A DNA stretch of 60,000 nucleotides. Source: Cryptomeria japonica. Its lineage: Eukaryota; Streptophyta; Pinopsida; Cupressales; Cupressaceae. The DNA lies in contig NC_081415.1 in the NCBI RefSeq assembly GCF_030272615.1, positions 232,571,303 through 232,631,302 on the forward strand, read 5' to 3'. This document shows, one piece after another, positions 34,894 through 45,470 of this stretch. Each line of letters starts with the position of its first letter. The first letter of the stretch is position 1. Under the pieces are notes generated by a model. It did no database searches. It was given only the letters and a program-made list of their open reading frames with translations, and was not told where the DNA came from. A program made the position numbers and the translations under genes.

Positions 34894-35426
34894 TTTTGCC
34901 CCTCTTTGAGACAATGCAATTCTGAGCGTTGTTTCAAAGAACAATAACTAAATGCCCCAGACAATAATAATGACATATGCATGCCCCCTCGAGGAATTGG
35001 CCGGAAACATGCGGAAAAGAGGCCAATTGATCGATAAAAATGATAGGATCGAACGGACCGACAATCGGAGATCGGATGCATGACAAACAATCAATTTAAT
35101 GTGCATAAGACCGCGACCAACATAAGATGGAGAGGATGCACGTCCATCTATGCAATGACAAAGAGCTATAAATGGGACCAAGAGGGTGAAAATGACTCAT
35201 TTGCAGTAGCTAAAGAGGAGAATTTGTTGCTCTGGACAAGGACACTTGCAGACAGATGGCGAACATTCCAATGACGGGTCACCTTGGAGAACGTGTACGC
35301 ACATTCAGACGACTGGACGATGCAGGAGCAGCGGTATGTATCTCGAAAACCCATGTTTTTGATTTCATGAATTTTGATGGCTTACGGGACATTGTGGGGC
35401 CCACAGAGGATACCAAAATGAACTCC

Positions 35427-35515
35427 TGCGCTTGTGTAAGGAGTTCTGCGCTTGTGTATGAATACACAAGCGCAATTCATCTAACACAGGCGCAAGTTTC
35501 TCCAACACAGGCGCA
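35427..35515. repeat. Phased ACACARGCGCA motif cluster with hairpin (copy 2)
   Basis: Same five motifs and spacing as at 18962-19050, at offset 16,465; hairpin at 35447-35474. Confidence 0.85.
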
Positions 35516-35691
35516 AGTTGTCTAAAAACCCTAGTTTTGACTTGAAATTGCATGCAAAGGACCTGACAAGGGGGGGGGTGGGTAGGATAGGCCAATGTAG
35601 ATGAAAAACACCCCAATTTGGACATGAAAATGAGGAAATGCAACCCGTAGGAGCAAAACCCTAAAACTGACAAAATGATGCCCCGATTGTG

Positions 35692-37533
35692 ATGCAGAGT
35701 CGACAATATCCATTGATCGCACGGGAGAATCGACCGAACTGTTTCATGCTACGACATAGACTCAGGAGCACAGAGAGAGACACATTAGCTGGACTGGGAT
35801 TGTATTACATCACATATATGCCCGAAATTAGGGCAAACACAGGATTGCTTACCGCATTGGCAGAGCGATGGCATTCGGAGACTTCCTCATTCCATTTGGC
35901 GACTGGCGAGGCGACAGTGACTCTAGAGGATGTATGGCGCATCCTCCGCATTCCTATACATGGGGAGATGATAGAGTACGACCCAGTGACAGGGAGAGAC
36001 GCGTTATGCAGACTGTTTGAGTGTGACGCAGAGGATCTAGACATTGTCGAGAGGGAGATTCGGTGGGAGACTATGGCAGCCGAGTATGAGCAGCGATGTG
36101 TGGTGATAGCAGTGGTGATAGCATGTCTTCTGGCAGGTGACAGACGAGGACATGGATTCCCTATTGGTTGGGGAAGAGTATTAGAGCAGATGGTGACAGA
36201 GGGGACAGTGTATGCATGGGGACCATGTGTACTTGCTATGTTATATTTCCAGCTACATCAGATAGCATATCAGGGAGTGCAGACGCTAAGTTGTGGAGTG
36301 ACATTGCTTCAGGTATGGGCATTTGAGCATATTGCCATATGTCGGCCGATCACAGATAGACAGGTTGTACCACACCGACCATATGTGTACAGCTATGGTG
36401 GAGCACTGAGACAGGGTCCTTTTGGATACATATTATACTGGCGACATGAGCTAGACAGACTTAGAGAGTTCATATGGAGGCCATATCTAGATTGCCCCGG
36501 ATGGTCAGATGATCATGATGAGTTACCATACTGCAGACAGGAGAGGTACTTGATTGGGCGACCAGTAAACCGTCAGAGAGTGATTGAGTTATACCTGCCA
36601 GAGAGGGTCAGACGACAGTTTGGAGAGACACAGGATGTTCCTTGGAGGACTGCATACTTTGCCCGATCTCACCGAGAGACGAGTCAGCGGGGTAGTATGA
36701 TTCAGCCACATATAGCATATGTCGACTTTGCACAGTTACAGCAGAGACAGTGGGAGTGGTGGTCAGATGTGGTAGATGCTGGGACTACAGAGGAGTATGA
36801 GACATGGTTCGCACAGCAACGGCTAGTGCCTTTGACCGATCCGGATATTCCAGTACCGAGGAGACAGGAGGACTTCCCACTCACAGGAGAGGAGGGAGAT
36901 GATGAGGACGAGGAGGATGACGAGGCTGATGAGGATGAGGGTGATGGGGAGGATGACGGAGCTGATGGAGGTGATGGGGAGGATGAGGGAGATGATGGTG
37001 GGGAGGATGATGAGGAGCCAGACACAGCGGATCAGGAGACTTTGCAGGATATTCCCATAGAGCCAGAGATAGCTAGGACAGAGGAGATAGACATGTACCA
37101 GGCTACCATAGCGAGCCAGCAGGATTATATTGCAACATTGGAGAGACAGCATGAGCAGTTCAGAGCGGAGATAGCCAGACTCACAGAGGCTCGGGATACA
37201 GCCATAGTTCAGGCACAGCGAGAGGGACAGAGAGTCATTGAGTTCATTGGGTCGATCAGGGATGCCAGTGCACGGGAGATGGCACAGATGCTAGTAGAGA
37301 CCGGTGAGGAGAGACTGTACTGGAGGACACTATATGAGGGTGCAGTTCCACCGGAGCGGAGAGCACCTTCATATCGGGCACGATCAAGGACAGAGAGTAG
37401 GTCACGCTCTCGGAGGTCATTGAGCAGCATAGGAGGGAGTGGACCGATGAGACCACCGCAGCCAGGACCAGGACCAGGTACATCATCTGCGAGACATGGC
37501 AGGGATGAGGAGGACAGAGGGAGCACCCAGTGA
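35692..37533 (+). CDS. Antisense plant-mobile-domain-like protein of element A (copy 2)
   Basis: Second intact 613-codon copy of the ORF at 19227-21068, in the partial 3' internal region. Three of the four noticed block differences fall in it: 36824 (Pro to Leu, near residue 378), 37066 (Lys/Glu, near residue 459) and 37386 (Ser codon region, silent, near residue 565). Domain layout is unchanged: PMD-like half, acidic tract, coiled coil, RS tail. The upstream candidate TATA box and motif cluster are also present, so both copies could be expressed equally well. Confidence 0.8.
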   Translation: MQSRQYPLIARENRPNCFMLRHRLRSTERDTLAGLGLYYITYMPEIRANTGLLTALAERWHSETSSFHLATGEATVTLEDVWRILRIPIHGEMIEYDPVTGRDALCRLFECDAEDLDIVEREIRWETMAAEYEQRCVVIAVVIACLLAGDRRGHGFPIGWGRVLEQMVTEGTVYAWGPCVLAMLYFQLHQIAYQGVQTLSCGVTLLQVWAFEHIAICRPITDRQVVPHRPYVYSYGGALRQGPFGYILYWRHELDRLREFIWRPYLDCPGWSDDHDELPYCRQERYLIGRPVNRQRVIELYLPERVRRQFGETQDVPWRTAYFARSHRETSQRGSMIQPHIAYVDFAQLQQRQWEWWSDVVDAGTTEEYETWFAQQRLVPLTDPDIPVPRRQEDFPLTGEEGDDEDEEDDEADEDEGDGEDDGADGGDGEDEGDDGGEDDEEPDTADQETLQDIPIEPEIARTEEIDMYQATIASQQDYIATLERQHEQFRAEIARLTEARDTAIVQAQREGQRVIEFIGSIRDASAREMAQMLVETGEERLYWRTLYEGAVPPERRAPSYRARSRTESRSRSRRSLSSIGGSGPMRPPQPGPGPGTSSARHGRDEEDRGSTQ

Positions 37534-38509
37534 CAGAGGCACGTGCTCCATATGACAGACAGTGGACATTATGTAGTTTGACATGTTGTAGTCAGCCTGC
37601 GGGCCATACTTAAGACAGACAATCCGATTTTGTACTCCGACATTATTATGATATGTGATATGATATGCATCGATATGATGGATGCAATATGTTATGACTT
37701 ATGGTTTTTTTGCATGTATGGATGACTTATGCACTGGTTTATGAACATGTATGGATGCATTTTTATGTATTTTTGATGCATTTATGAAATGAAATGGATA
37801 AAATGCTTGATGTAATATGTGATGGAATGCAAATGTACTAACCACATGAATGCAGGATGTAGTATATGTGCGTGGATATCGGAGCACTAGACCGAACTGA
37901 CTATCCGACCGGACGGAAGAAGTGTTAGTAAGAAGAAATAAGATAGAAGACAGTTAGAGATGATGAAAATTTGCTTTCAGTAATGCACTTTGTAGGTGAG
38001 AACCTTTATTTTTATTTAGCAAAATGGATGCGTAGCATCATGGCATTGAAGACCAGAGCTGAAATGCAACCCGATTTGCAAAAGACAGACACATCACAGA
38101 CAAACGACAATCACAATCAAAAAAGAAAAGGATCATGAGCCATCCCGGTTACTCTAAATCACTCAGTGACATCATCGAGCAACATAGGGACATGATCGAA
38201 GCCAAAGATAAATCAATAAAATGAGAAGACTCACAAATTCAAGCAAATCAAACAAACATCTTGATCTTTATTGTCAAAAGTTGAACGTGCTGATAGGACG
38301 ATCATGCTGTCTGGTTTCAGGAAATGCGGTACCCCGTCTAAGACAGGACACAGTCTGGTTTCGAGTATACCACACCCTGTATAAGACCCATGATAATGTG
38401 ACAAGGACAAATGATTTTCGATGCTGATATTCGATTGATATGACAATTTTGATCAGGTTGGAATGTTTGATTTTGATTGAATAAGTTCATCTGTTAATGC
38501 ACGATTTCA

Positions 38510-39187
38510 TACAAGACTAAAAGAGATTGTTAATCAATCAAAGGAGCAAGTGGAACTATTGAAGAAAAGGATATAACAGGTAAGTTGTTAAGAACCCTTC
38601 TACCGGCTTATGCAATCTGAGTCTCTGCAATCAATGAATTAAGGTCTGTACCTAATATGTCAGTTTCTTTAGATGCTACTATTGGCAAGCTACATGCATT
38701 TGAATTAAGTAACTTTGATAACAGTGGATCTTCGGTAAATAAAGTTGAATCTACATTTAGTTCTTTTCATCTTGATGAACCTAATGATTTCAATGAAAGA
38801 AAGTATAAGTACTCTGAAGGAGATCACAGTGGAGCAAGTGAAAGATTTCGTAAGAACAATGAAGAAGTACACAAACTGTATGAGGAAATCAGAAAGCAAG
38901 AAGAGTTTGAAGCACTATTAGCCAAAAGGTTATCGAGAGGCAAAGGTAAGTATAAAGGAAAACTACCTTTGAAATGTTTCAATTGTGATAAGATAGGACA
39001 TATGGCTTCTAACTATCTTGACAAAGATTCTACTGAAAGGAGAGATTACTGAGATGAGAGACAGAAAGATAATCATTACAGAGAACACCGAGATTTTAGA
39101 AGAAGAGTTAGAAAGACATGCTTAATAGCTGATGAGGAATCTGATGATGATAAATCAGATGAAACTGATACAGAGGAAGTAGTTTAT
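38510..39187 (+). pseudogene. Element B gag, C-terminal part
   Basis: Resumes at a late part of the Copia Gag domain (EEKDITGKLLRTLLPAYA), then the usual GKLHAFEL segment and a zinc knuckle CFNCDKIGHMASNY whose last Cys is Tyr. In-frame TGA at 38618-38620 and 39050-39052. A frameshift near 38530 is possible because the first 20 bases read better in another frame. From about 38540 to 42304 the gag-pol frame is unbroken by indels. Confidence 0.75.
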
Positions 39188-40504
39188 GTGGCTATCAAAG
39201 ATGGATTAGATGAAGAAAGGTATGAAGAAAAAGCCCTAATATCTCACATAAACACTAATGATTCTTGGATCATAGATAGTGGATGTTCACATCATATGAC
39301 AGGAGATAAACACAAGTTTGTTATATTAGAAGATTATGATGGAGGCTATGTTAGATTTGGTAATGATGCACCATGTCTGGTGAAAGGTAAAGGATCTATA
39401 ACACTTCTTGACAATGCAAGATGCAATTATGTTTATTGGGTTGAAGGTTTGAAATACAATTTGTTGAGTGTAGCACAGCTAAACAACACAGGTTACCGAA
39501 TAGAATTTCATAAAGGAATTATCAAAGTTCATGACAAGAATGGAAAATTAGCTGCTACCAGGACACAAACAAAAGGTAACACATTTCACCTTGACTCAAC
39601 TAGTAACAAGTGTTTGTATGCAAAGATAGATGATACCTAGTTATGGCATAAAAGGTTTTGTCATGTAAATTTTGATAATCTGATCAAAATAAGTAAGAAG
39701 CACCGAGTAAGAGGTCTACCGAGTCTTGAAAAACCTGAGAATGCTATGTGTTGAGGATGCCAGATGGGTAAGATGACAAGATCAAGCTTTACAAGTAAGT
39801 CTTACACTTCTAAGGGAATTTTAGATTTAGTACACACTGATCTTTGTGGTCCTATGAAAGTTCAAAGTTATTATGGTGATAAATAATTCATATTATTTGT
39901 GGATGACTATTCAAGGATGATGTCAGTAATGTTTTTAAAAGAAAAATCAGAAGCTTTTCAAATGTTTAAATGGTACAAGGAAAGAGTTGAAAATGAAACA
40001 GGAAGACAACTGAAATGTCTTAGATCATATAGAGGAGGAGAGTTCACATCTGATGAATTCAACTTATTTTGCAATAATCATGGTAGTAAGAGACAAGTCT
40101 CTGCATCGAGAACTCCACAACAGAATGGAATAGCTGAGAGAAGAAATAGATCTATTGTGGATTGTGCTAGAACACTGATGATTGAAAAGAAGGTGCCACA
40201 AACATTTTGGAGAGAAGCAATAAGCACAGCAGTTTATACCTTGAACTGAGTACAATTGAAGAAAGGTACTTTGAAGACACCATATGAAATCTGGTATGAT
40301 AAGAAACCTAATGTAAGTTATTTTAAAATCTTTGGAAGTAGATGTTATGTTCACAAAGATGATAGAAATGGCAAGTTTGATCAGAAAAGTGAAGAAGGAA
40401 CATTTCTAGGTTATTCTTCAAGAAGCAAAGCATTTAAATATCTGATCAAATCATCTAACAAAATAGTAGAAAGTGCAAATGTGAAAATTGATGAATTTGC
40501 ATAA
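39188..40504 (+). pseudogene. Element B protease and integrase, several nonsense codons
   Basis: Protease motif SWIIDSGCSHHMTGD; GAG-pre-integrase LWHKRF...CQMGK; integrase VHTDLCGP, then LRSYRGGEF where the usual second catalytic Asp is Tyr, then QNGIAERRNRS with the Glu. Stops: 39638-39640 TAG, 39752-39754 TGA, 39884-39886 TAA, 40247-40249 TGA, 40502-40504 TAA. The catalytic change alone would inactivate integration. Confidence 0.85.
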
Positions 40505-42307
40505 AGAAATGATGAAGGAAATTCCAAGGAACCAGAAGACTATGATGAATTTGTCTATGTTCAACCGAGAAGTCTTACTGAGAAGACTATTGAAGAAAAT
40601 GAAGAGAATATCCAGTTACCGAGTGATGAAGAAGATCATACAGAGCCTATCAAGCCTGTATTAGTCAAGTATGTCAGAAGACATCATGCACCAAGTCAAA
40701 TTATAGGAGATAAGGATGATCCAATGATGACAAGGAACAAACTGAGATAGAACACATGTCTAATATCTGAAATTGAACTGAGAATAGTGAAAGAGGCATT
40801 TAATAGTGAAGATTGGATAAATGCTATGACAGAAGAGATTGATCAAATCAAGAAGAATGACACATGGACACTAATCCCAAGACTGAAGGACAAAAATGTA
40901 ATCGGTACAAAGTGGATTTTTAGAAACAAGCTGAATGAAAAAGGAGAGGTCATTCGAAATAAAGCAAGACTAGTTTGCAAAGGTTATGCTCAAGAAGAAG
41001 GAATTGATTATGGTGAAACTTTTGCACCTGTTTCTAGACTTGAAGGAGTAAGAACATTGTTGGCATATGCTGCTTTCAAAAAATTCAAGGTATATCAAAT
41101 GGATGTCAAATCTACTTTTCTAAATGGAATATTAGAAGAAGTTTTTATTGAACAACCTGAAGGATTTGTTGAAGACAATAATAAAGATCAGGTATGTAAA
41201 TTGAACAAAGCTTTATATGGTTTGAAACAAGCACCTAGAGCATGGTATGAAAGATTGCACTCTTATTTGATTAAGATTGGTTTTATAAGGACAAGTGAGA
41301 ACAGTAATATGTACATGAAGAATGATGAAAATGGAATACTGATCTCAGCCATATTTGTTGACGATATTATATTTTGTGGAAATGACTCTTTATGCAAGAA
41401 CTTTGGAAATGAAATGAGTCAAGAATTTGAGATGTTATTAATTGGTGAGATAAAGTATTTTATAGGTTTATAGATACTGCAAATGAAAAATGAGATTTTC
41501 ATTACTCAATCCAAGTACATAAAGGAAATCTTGAAGAAATTTGGAATGGAGGATTCAAAACCAGTAAGTACTCCTATGACTACCAACTGTAAATTATCAA
41601 AGAATGATGAATCTGCATCTGTTGATGAGACACTTTACCGATCCATGATTGGAAAGCTACAATATGTTGTTCACAGCAGACCAGACATAGCACATGTAGT
41701 AGGTATAGTTGAAAGATTCTCTGCAGATCCTAAGGAAACACACATGACTGCAATCAAAAGAATTTTTAGATACTTGAAAGGCACTGAGGATTATGGCTTA
41801 GTATATCAAAAAGGAAATGATTTTGAAATAAAAGTTTATACTGATGCTGATTGGGCAGGCAACATTGATGACAGAAAAAGCACAAGTGGAGGAGCTTTCT
41901 TTTTAGGAAAAAGACTAGTGAGTTGGCTTAGCAAGAAACAAGGATGTGTTTGACAGTCAACAGCAGAAGCTGAATACGTTGCTGCGGCATTGAATTGTAC
42001 CAACATTGCATGGATCAAACAACTGTTGGAAGGTATAAATGAGAAAGTTATCGAGCCAGTAACTATATTCTGTGACAATACTAGTGTCATTAATATTTCA
42101 AAGAATCCTATTATGCACTCTAAGACAAAGCACATCTCTATCAAATATCATTATCTTAGAGAAGAAGCTCAAGAGAAGAAAGTGGTGTTGGAGTATGTTA
42201 GCACAAAGGAACAAATAGCAGATATCTTCACCAAGCCACTACCAAGGGACACTTTTGAATATCTCAAAAGTAAGTTAGGGGTCCTACCCCTATCTTCTAC
42301 TCACTGA
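40505..42307 (+). pseudogene. Element B reverse transcriptase and RNase H
   Basis: Copia RT with [45 protein letters not shown] and FVDD (for YVDD). RNase H with YTDADWAG, DDRKSTSGGAFFLG, STAEAEYVAA, KHISIKYHYLRE and ADIFTKPL. Stops at 40748-40750, 41471-41473 (TAG) and 41951-41953 (TGA), no frameshift; natural stop at 42305. The tail LKSKLGV is normal for Copia. Confidence 0.9.
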
Positions 42308-42754
42308 CCGAGTTTGGTGAAAGCATCAATCCGATGACTCTATCGAATATCTTTTAGGAGTTGATGTTGCATTACACACTTTAGGATGTGTACAAGAAAT
42401 ATTACAGGAAATATAAGGAACAATGTTTTCTAAAGGTGTACAGGAAATATCACAGGGAATAGGAATTAAAGACAAAATGCTCTGACCGAGACTCAGTTGA
42501 TACACAATAGCGGGAATTCACTTCATACAGGAAGAAATTATGTTTTAGTTCTTTACTTTTTGGCATTGTTGTCAAAGGGGGAGAAGACCAATTTAAGGGG
42601 AAGAAAACTAAGAAGACTACAGATTGGAAAGAAGACTGAAGAAAAGAGAAGTCTAATGTATGGGGGAGAGCATTTCAGCATTTCAGAATCACAGCAATCC
42701 GAATCTTTTAAGGTCAAATCAATTGGTTTTGCCATCAATGACAAAGGGGGAGAT
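42308..42754 (+). other. Element B 3' untranslated region and polypurine tract
   Basis: The tract CAAAGGGGGAGAT at 42742-42754 precedes the LTR. A second, near-identical purine run lies at 42573-42586, and a GGGGGAGA run lies near 42662; these may be spare or ancestral tracts. GCCATCAATGACAAAG before the tract is shared with C and E. Confidence 0.8.
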
Positions 42755-44244
42755 TGTTGGCAATATAGCATTATAACAGACAATGAAAGATTGTTGGCAT
42801 TTCAATAAGGATATTGAGAAGGTTGTTGATGAGTATGGATATAACTGATTAAGGATGTTTACTGTCTTGATATTATTATTTTGTCATTGATGTCAAGAAA
42901 TTGATTTTCTAATTTAGTATGATGTTGCAATATCTTGAGAAGTATAATTTGAAGAATATAAAGATGTCGGTAAAAGACACAGGAAATATTATGATGAATA
43001 AGAAGATGAATAAGGTATTCAATGGGCAACTATTACCGAGTCAGACAATGATGAGATCATGATGTTTAGGTTGTTTTAACATCATACATATGTTGTAAAT
43101 TGAAAGGTTAATACTATACTATGTTACCAAGCAAAGAACCTAGTCGGTAAATCCCAAGGAACCTAATCGGTAAACCCTAAGGTTATTGATATCGGTTGGA
43201 ATGTCTATCGAGTGAAGTTTAGTATTTACCGAGTTGTAACCGAGCTATAACAGAATGCATTAAATGGTTACATGTGATATTTAATGAAGGAAGCTGATAA
43301 GCTGGAACTGATTAAATGATTGGTATGTCATGCATGAAGTTTGTTAATGAATCTAAGGCAATGGAAAATCGGCATGAAGATCTATAGCACAGATTGAACC
43401 GCAATACCTTGGCACAAGTTCCAAGAAATATATGCAAGTTCCTAGGCGGGGTAAAACGTTTTTAGATCAAAAGATGCATTGAACCTGGACATTGATCATG
43501 GGAAATATGATCAAGGAGATTAAGCGGTTAGCTAATTGTTTATAAATAGGAAATTTTTGATAAACAATGTATGCGGGCAAGTGTATGCACAGGGATGCTA
43601 CATAGTGATTACCGAGCATAGAAGCTTGAAGACCTGTTTGAATAAAAGAGTATAGAAGCCCAGCAGATGGACAAGATTAGTTCTATGTCTAGATTGTATT
43701 GAACAAATAAGAATCTGCTTTAGCATTTTAGATGTGAAGTTGCGAATAGATTTTTATTACTGTTATTTTGTGAAAGTGACAGAAAATCTCTTAACCGAGT
43801 GGACTTAACAGTCTTATTTGTAAAACCCTCTAGCAAGGTGACATTCTAATTGAGTGTTTGAAATCCTTTAACAAGGTGAAGATCCTAACAGATGTGAGGG
43901 AAATCCCTTAACCGGGTCACATCTAGCAATGTGTTTGTAATCTTTAACAGGATTTGCTTTTAACTGAGCATACTCTAGAAGAGTATATTTCTTAGTGGGT
44001 CCGAAATCCCATAGTGGTTTTTCCCTATTTGGGTTCCCATGTTAAATCTGGTGTTATGAGGTTTATGATGTTTATATGCTTTTGAGTTTGCATGTTTAAC
44101 AGTTTTGGTTATATTATTGAAGTATATGTTACCGAGGTTGAATCTGATGTTTTTATGGAAGATTAAGTTTGTATGATTCACCCCCCCCCCCCCTCCTCTT
44201 GTTGGCTATTGGATCCGTACTTACATTTAGTATCAGAACTATCA
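42755..44244 (+). repeat. Element B 3' LTR
   Basis: 1,490 bp, same ends as 15211-16700; TATA box 43541-43549; C-run near 44180 one or two bases longer. Followed by the target duplication GATCT. Confidence 0.9.
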
Positions 44245-44249
44245 GATCT

Positions 44250-44635
44250 GTCTTCAACATGTCATTTTCATAGCTAAGTCTTGTGTTTTCATTTGCTGCA
44301 TCACTTAGCCTTCTGGTCAATTCTTCTTCATTCTTCTTCCTATCCTCAATTTCTTTACAAAATCTCATAGTCATATCCTGCATCTCATTCTTTGTTGTCA
44401 TGTTCTCTTGTTTCAACTTGCTTATCTGATCATTAAGTGATTCCTTTTCATCATTCTCATTTTGCATCTTTTCACAAAGTTCTCTTCTCTTGTTTCTTGC
44501 AACAGTAAGATTTTCTTGAAGTGCCTAAATGATATCCTGAGCTACCTTTAGATCATCTTCTAGTTTGATATTTTTCAATTTTTTTGCATCATAGTCTGAG
44601 AGAGCTCCTTCAAGTTGCTTCATCAGATTTTCCAT
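44250..44635 (-). pseudogene. Element C ORF1, N-terminal coiled coil
   Basis: Starts at ATG 44635 (MENLMKQLEGALSDYDAKK), 58 bp after the primer site, and runs into the target site of B. It is almost wholly heptad-like, Glu/Lys/Leu-rich (SLNDQISKLKQENMTTK), with a TAG-type stop near 44525. It joins in frame to 15205-14634. The whole ORF1 is about 320 codons: coiled coil then four knuckles. No classical Gag capsid domain is visible. Confidence 0.75.
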
Positions 44636-44692
44636 CTTTACCAATGTCAAGATTTTCCTCAAGCTATTAGGCTTATAAAAATAGAGAACCAA

Positions 44693-44704
44693 GCTCTGAT
44701 ACCA
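44693..44704 (-). other. Element C primer-binding site (tRNA-iMet type)
   Basis: Minus strand TGGTATCAGAGC, two bases from the LTR end at 44707. Confidence 0.85.
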
Positions 44705-44706
44705 AT

Positions 44707-45470
44707 TGTTAGGATTCCCATAGATACTGAGAGGGGGGGGTGAATCAGTATCTAACTGGTGTACAAAATTTCTTATCTTAAAACATGGAGAACATATTAT
44801 AACAGTGTATCGGTATGCAAGAAATAATGCAATGAACATAATCAAAAACATCCACATGAAAAGCACACCATGACACAAGGATTTAACAAGGAAACCCAAT
44901 GTGGGAAAAACCTCAGTGGGATTTGTGACCCACAATATGCACTTACTGGCCAATAAGAGAATATTACTTACAAGAGGGGCCTGCACATGTAGGAAGGCCA
45001 ACTACCTAGAGCTCACTCCTCAATGGGAAGTCTCACTGACTTACAATGTGGATTATCCAAATCCAATATCTTGTACTACTTTACAATAGCATCTATAATG
45101 CCTGATCCAGTACCAGTTGCTCTGCTCCTTACATAAACCCTTTAACCTATATTTCACATAATAGGTCTGCCTTAATATTTCGCATACATCACTTTTCTTA
45201 CTTGCTTACAAAATGTCTACAATGATCTTTTTTATATATAAGAGTCATTTTACAACATGCCAAGTTGTCTTACAAATTTTTTACAATAATAAACAAAAAT
45301 ATAATCTAACAAAATCCTGTCGGCCTTTATGTCTGTGTCGGTGTCCTGAGTGTTGGTGAACAATCTTGCCGGTGTAATGCCTTGTCGGTGCCATAGGATT
45401 GTAAGGTTTCCATCAATGACAAAACCTTCAATCACCTACAATGTCTCATTGGAGTGTGCATATGCCAACA
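44707..45470 (-). repeat. Element C 5' LTR
   Basis: 764 bp, on minus TGTTGGCATATGC to CCTAACA. About 80 bp shorter than the other LTR inside the GCCGGTG-rich part (near 45325-45360) and with many substitutions, so C is clearly older than B and A, as the nesting requires. Followed by the duplication ATAAC. Confidence 0.85.

Larger units (their letters stand above)
16868..38509 (-). mobile_element. Element A: large Ty3/Gypsy (Tat-type) retrotransposon in tandem-LTR arrangement
   Basis: On the minus strand a complete element runs from 34893 to 16868 (18,026 bp): LTR, tRNA-Trp-type primer site, long leader, gag-pro-pol in one frame, 3' region with an antisense ORF, polypurine tract, LTR. Upstream of its 5' LTR, 34894-38509 is a second, nearly identical copy of the 3' internal region. 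The whole 5.18-kb block recurs at an offset of 16,465 bp with four differences noticed. There is no target duplication: ATACT precedes 16868 and TACAA follows 38509. Dual RNase H and the DGGAG protease motif place it in the Tat lineage. It inserted in the gag of B. Confidence 0.85.
34894..38509 (-). mobile_element. Partial second copy of the element A 3' internal region
   Basis: 3,616 bp repeating 18429-22044 with four substitutions noticed between the two blocks. It starts with the polypurine tract (34894-34908), includes the motif cluster and the complete antisense ORF, and stops abruptly at 38509, where element B gag resumes. No third LTR and no pol follow. Confidence 0.85.
15211..44244 (+). 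mobile_element. Element B: Ty1/Copia retrotransposon, split by element A
   Basis: B has two LTRs of 1,490 bp each (15211-16700, 42755-44244), the duplication GATCT on both sides (15206-15210, 44245-44249), a tRNA-iMet primer site, gag, protease, integrase, RT and RNase H in Copia order, and a polypurine tract. It sits in ORF1 of element C. Its own gag is interrupted by element A. The LTRs visibly differ at many sites, and pol has about ten nonsense codons, so it is older than A and defective. The 3' end (AAAGGGGGAGAT then TGTTGG) resembles the SIRE/Maximus group of Copia, but the lineage is unconfirmed. Confidence 0.9.
9811..45470 (-). mobile_element. Element C: pol-less LTR retrotransposon with ORF1 and ORF2, split by element B
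   Basis: C is bounded by similar repeats (9811-10654 and 44707-45470) and flanked by the 5-bp duplication ATAAC (9806-9810 and 45471-45475). With B removed it is about 6.6 kb. Minus-strand order: 5' LTR, tRNA-iMet primer site, ORF1 (coiled coil plus four zinc knuckles), ORF2 (long unknown protein), polypurine tract, 3' LTR. I find no protease, integrase or RT, so it is non-autonomous. E at 46541 is a diverged relative with the same gene order, so this is a family and not one damaged copy. Confidence 0.85.
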
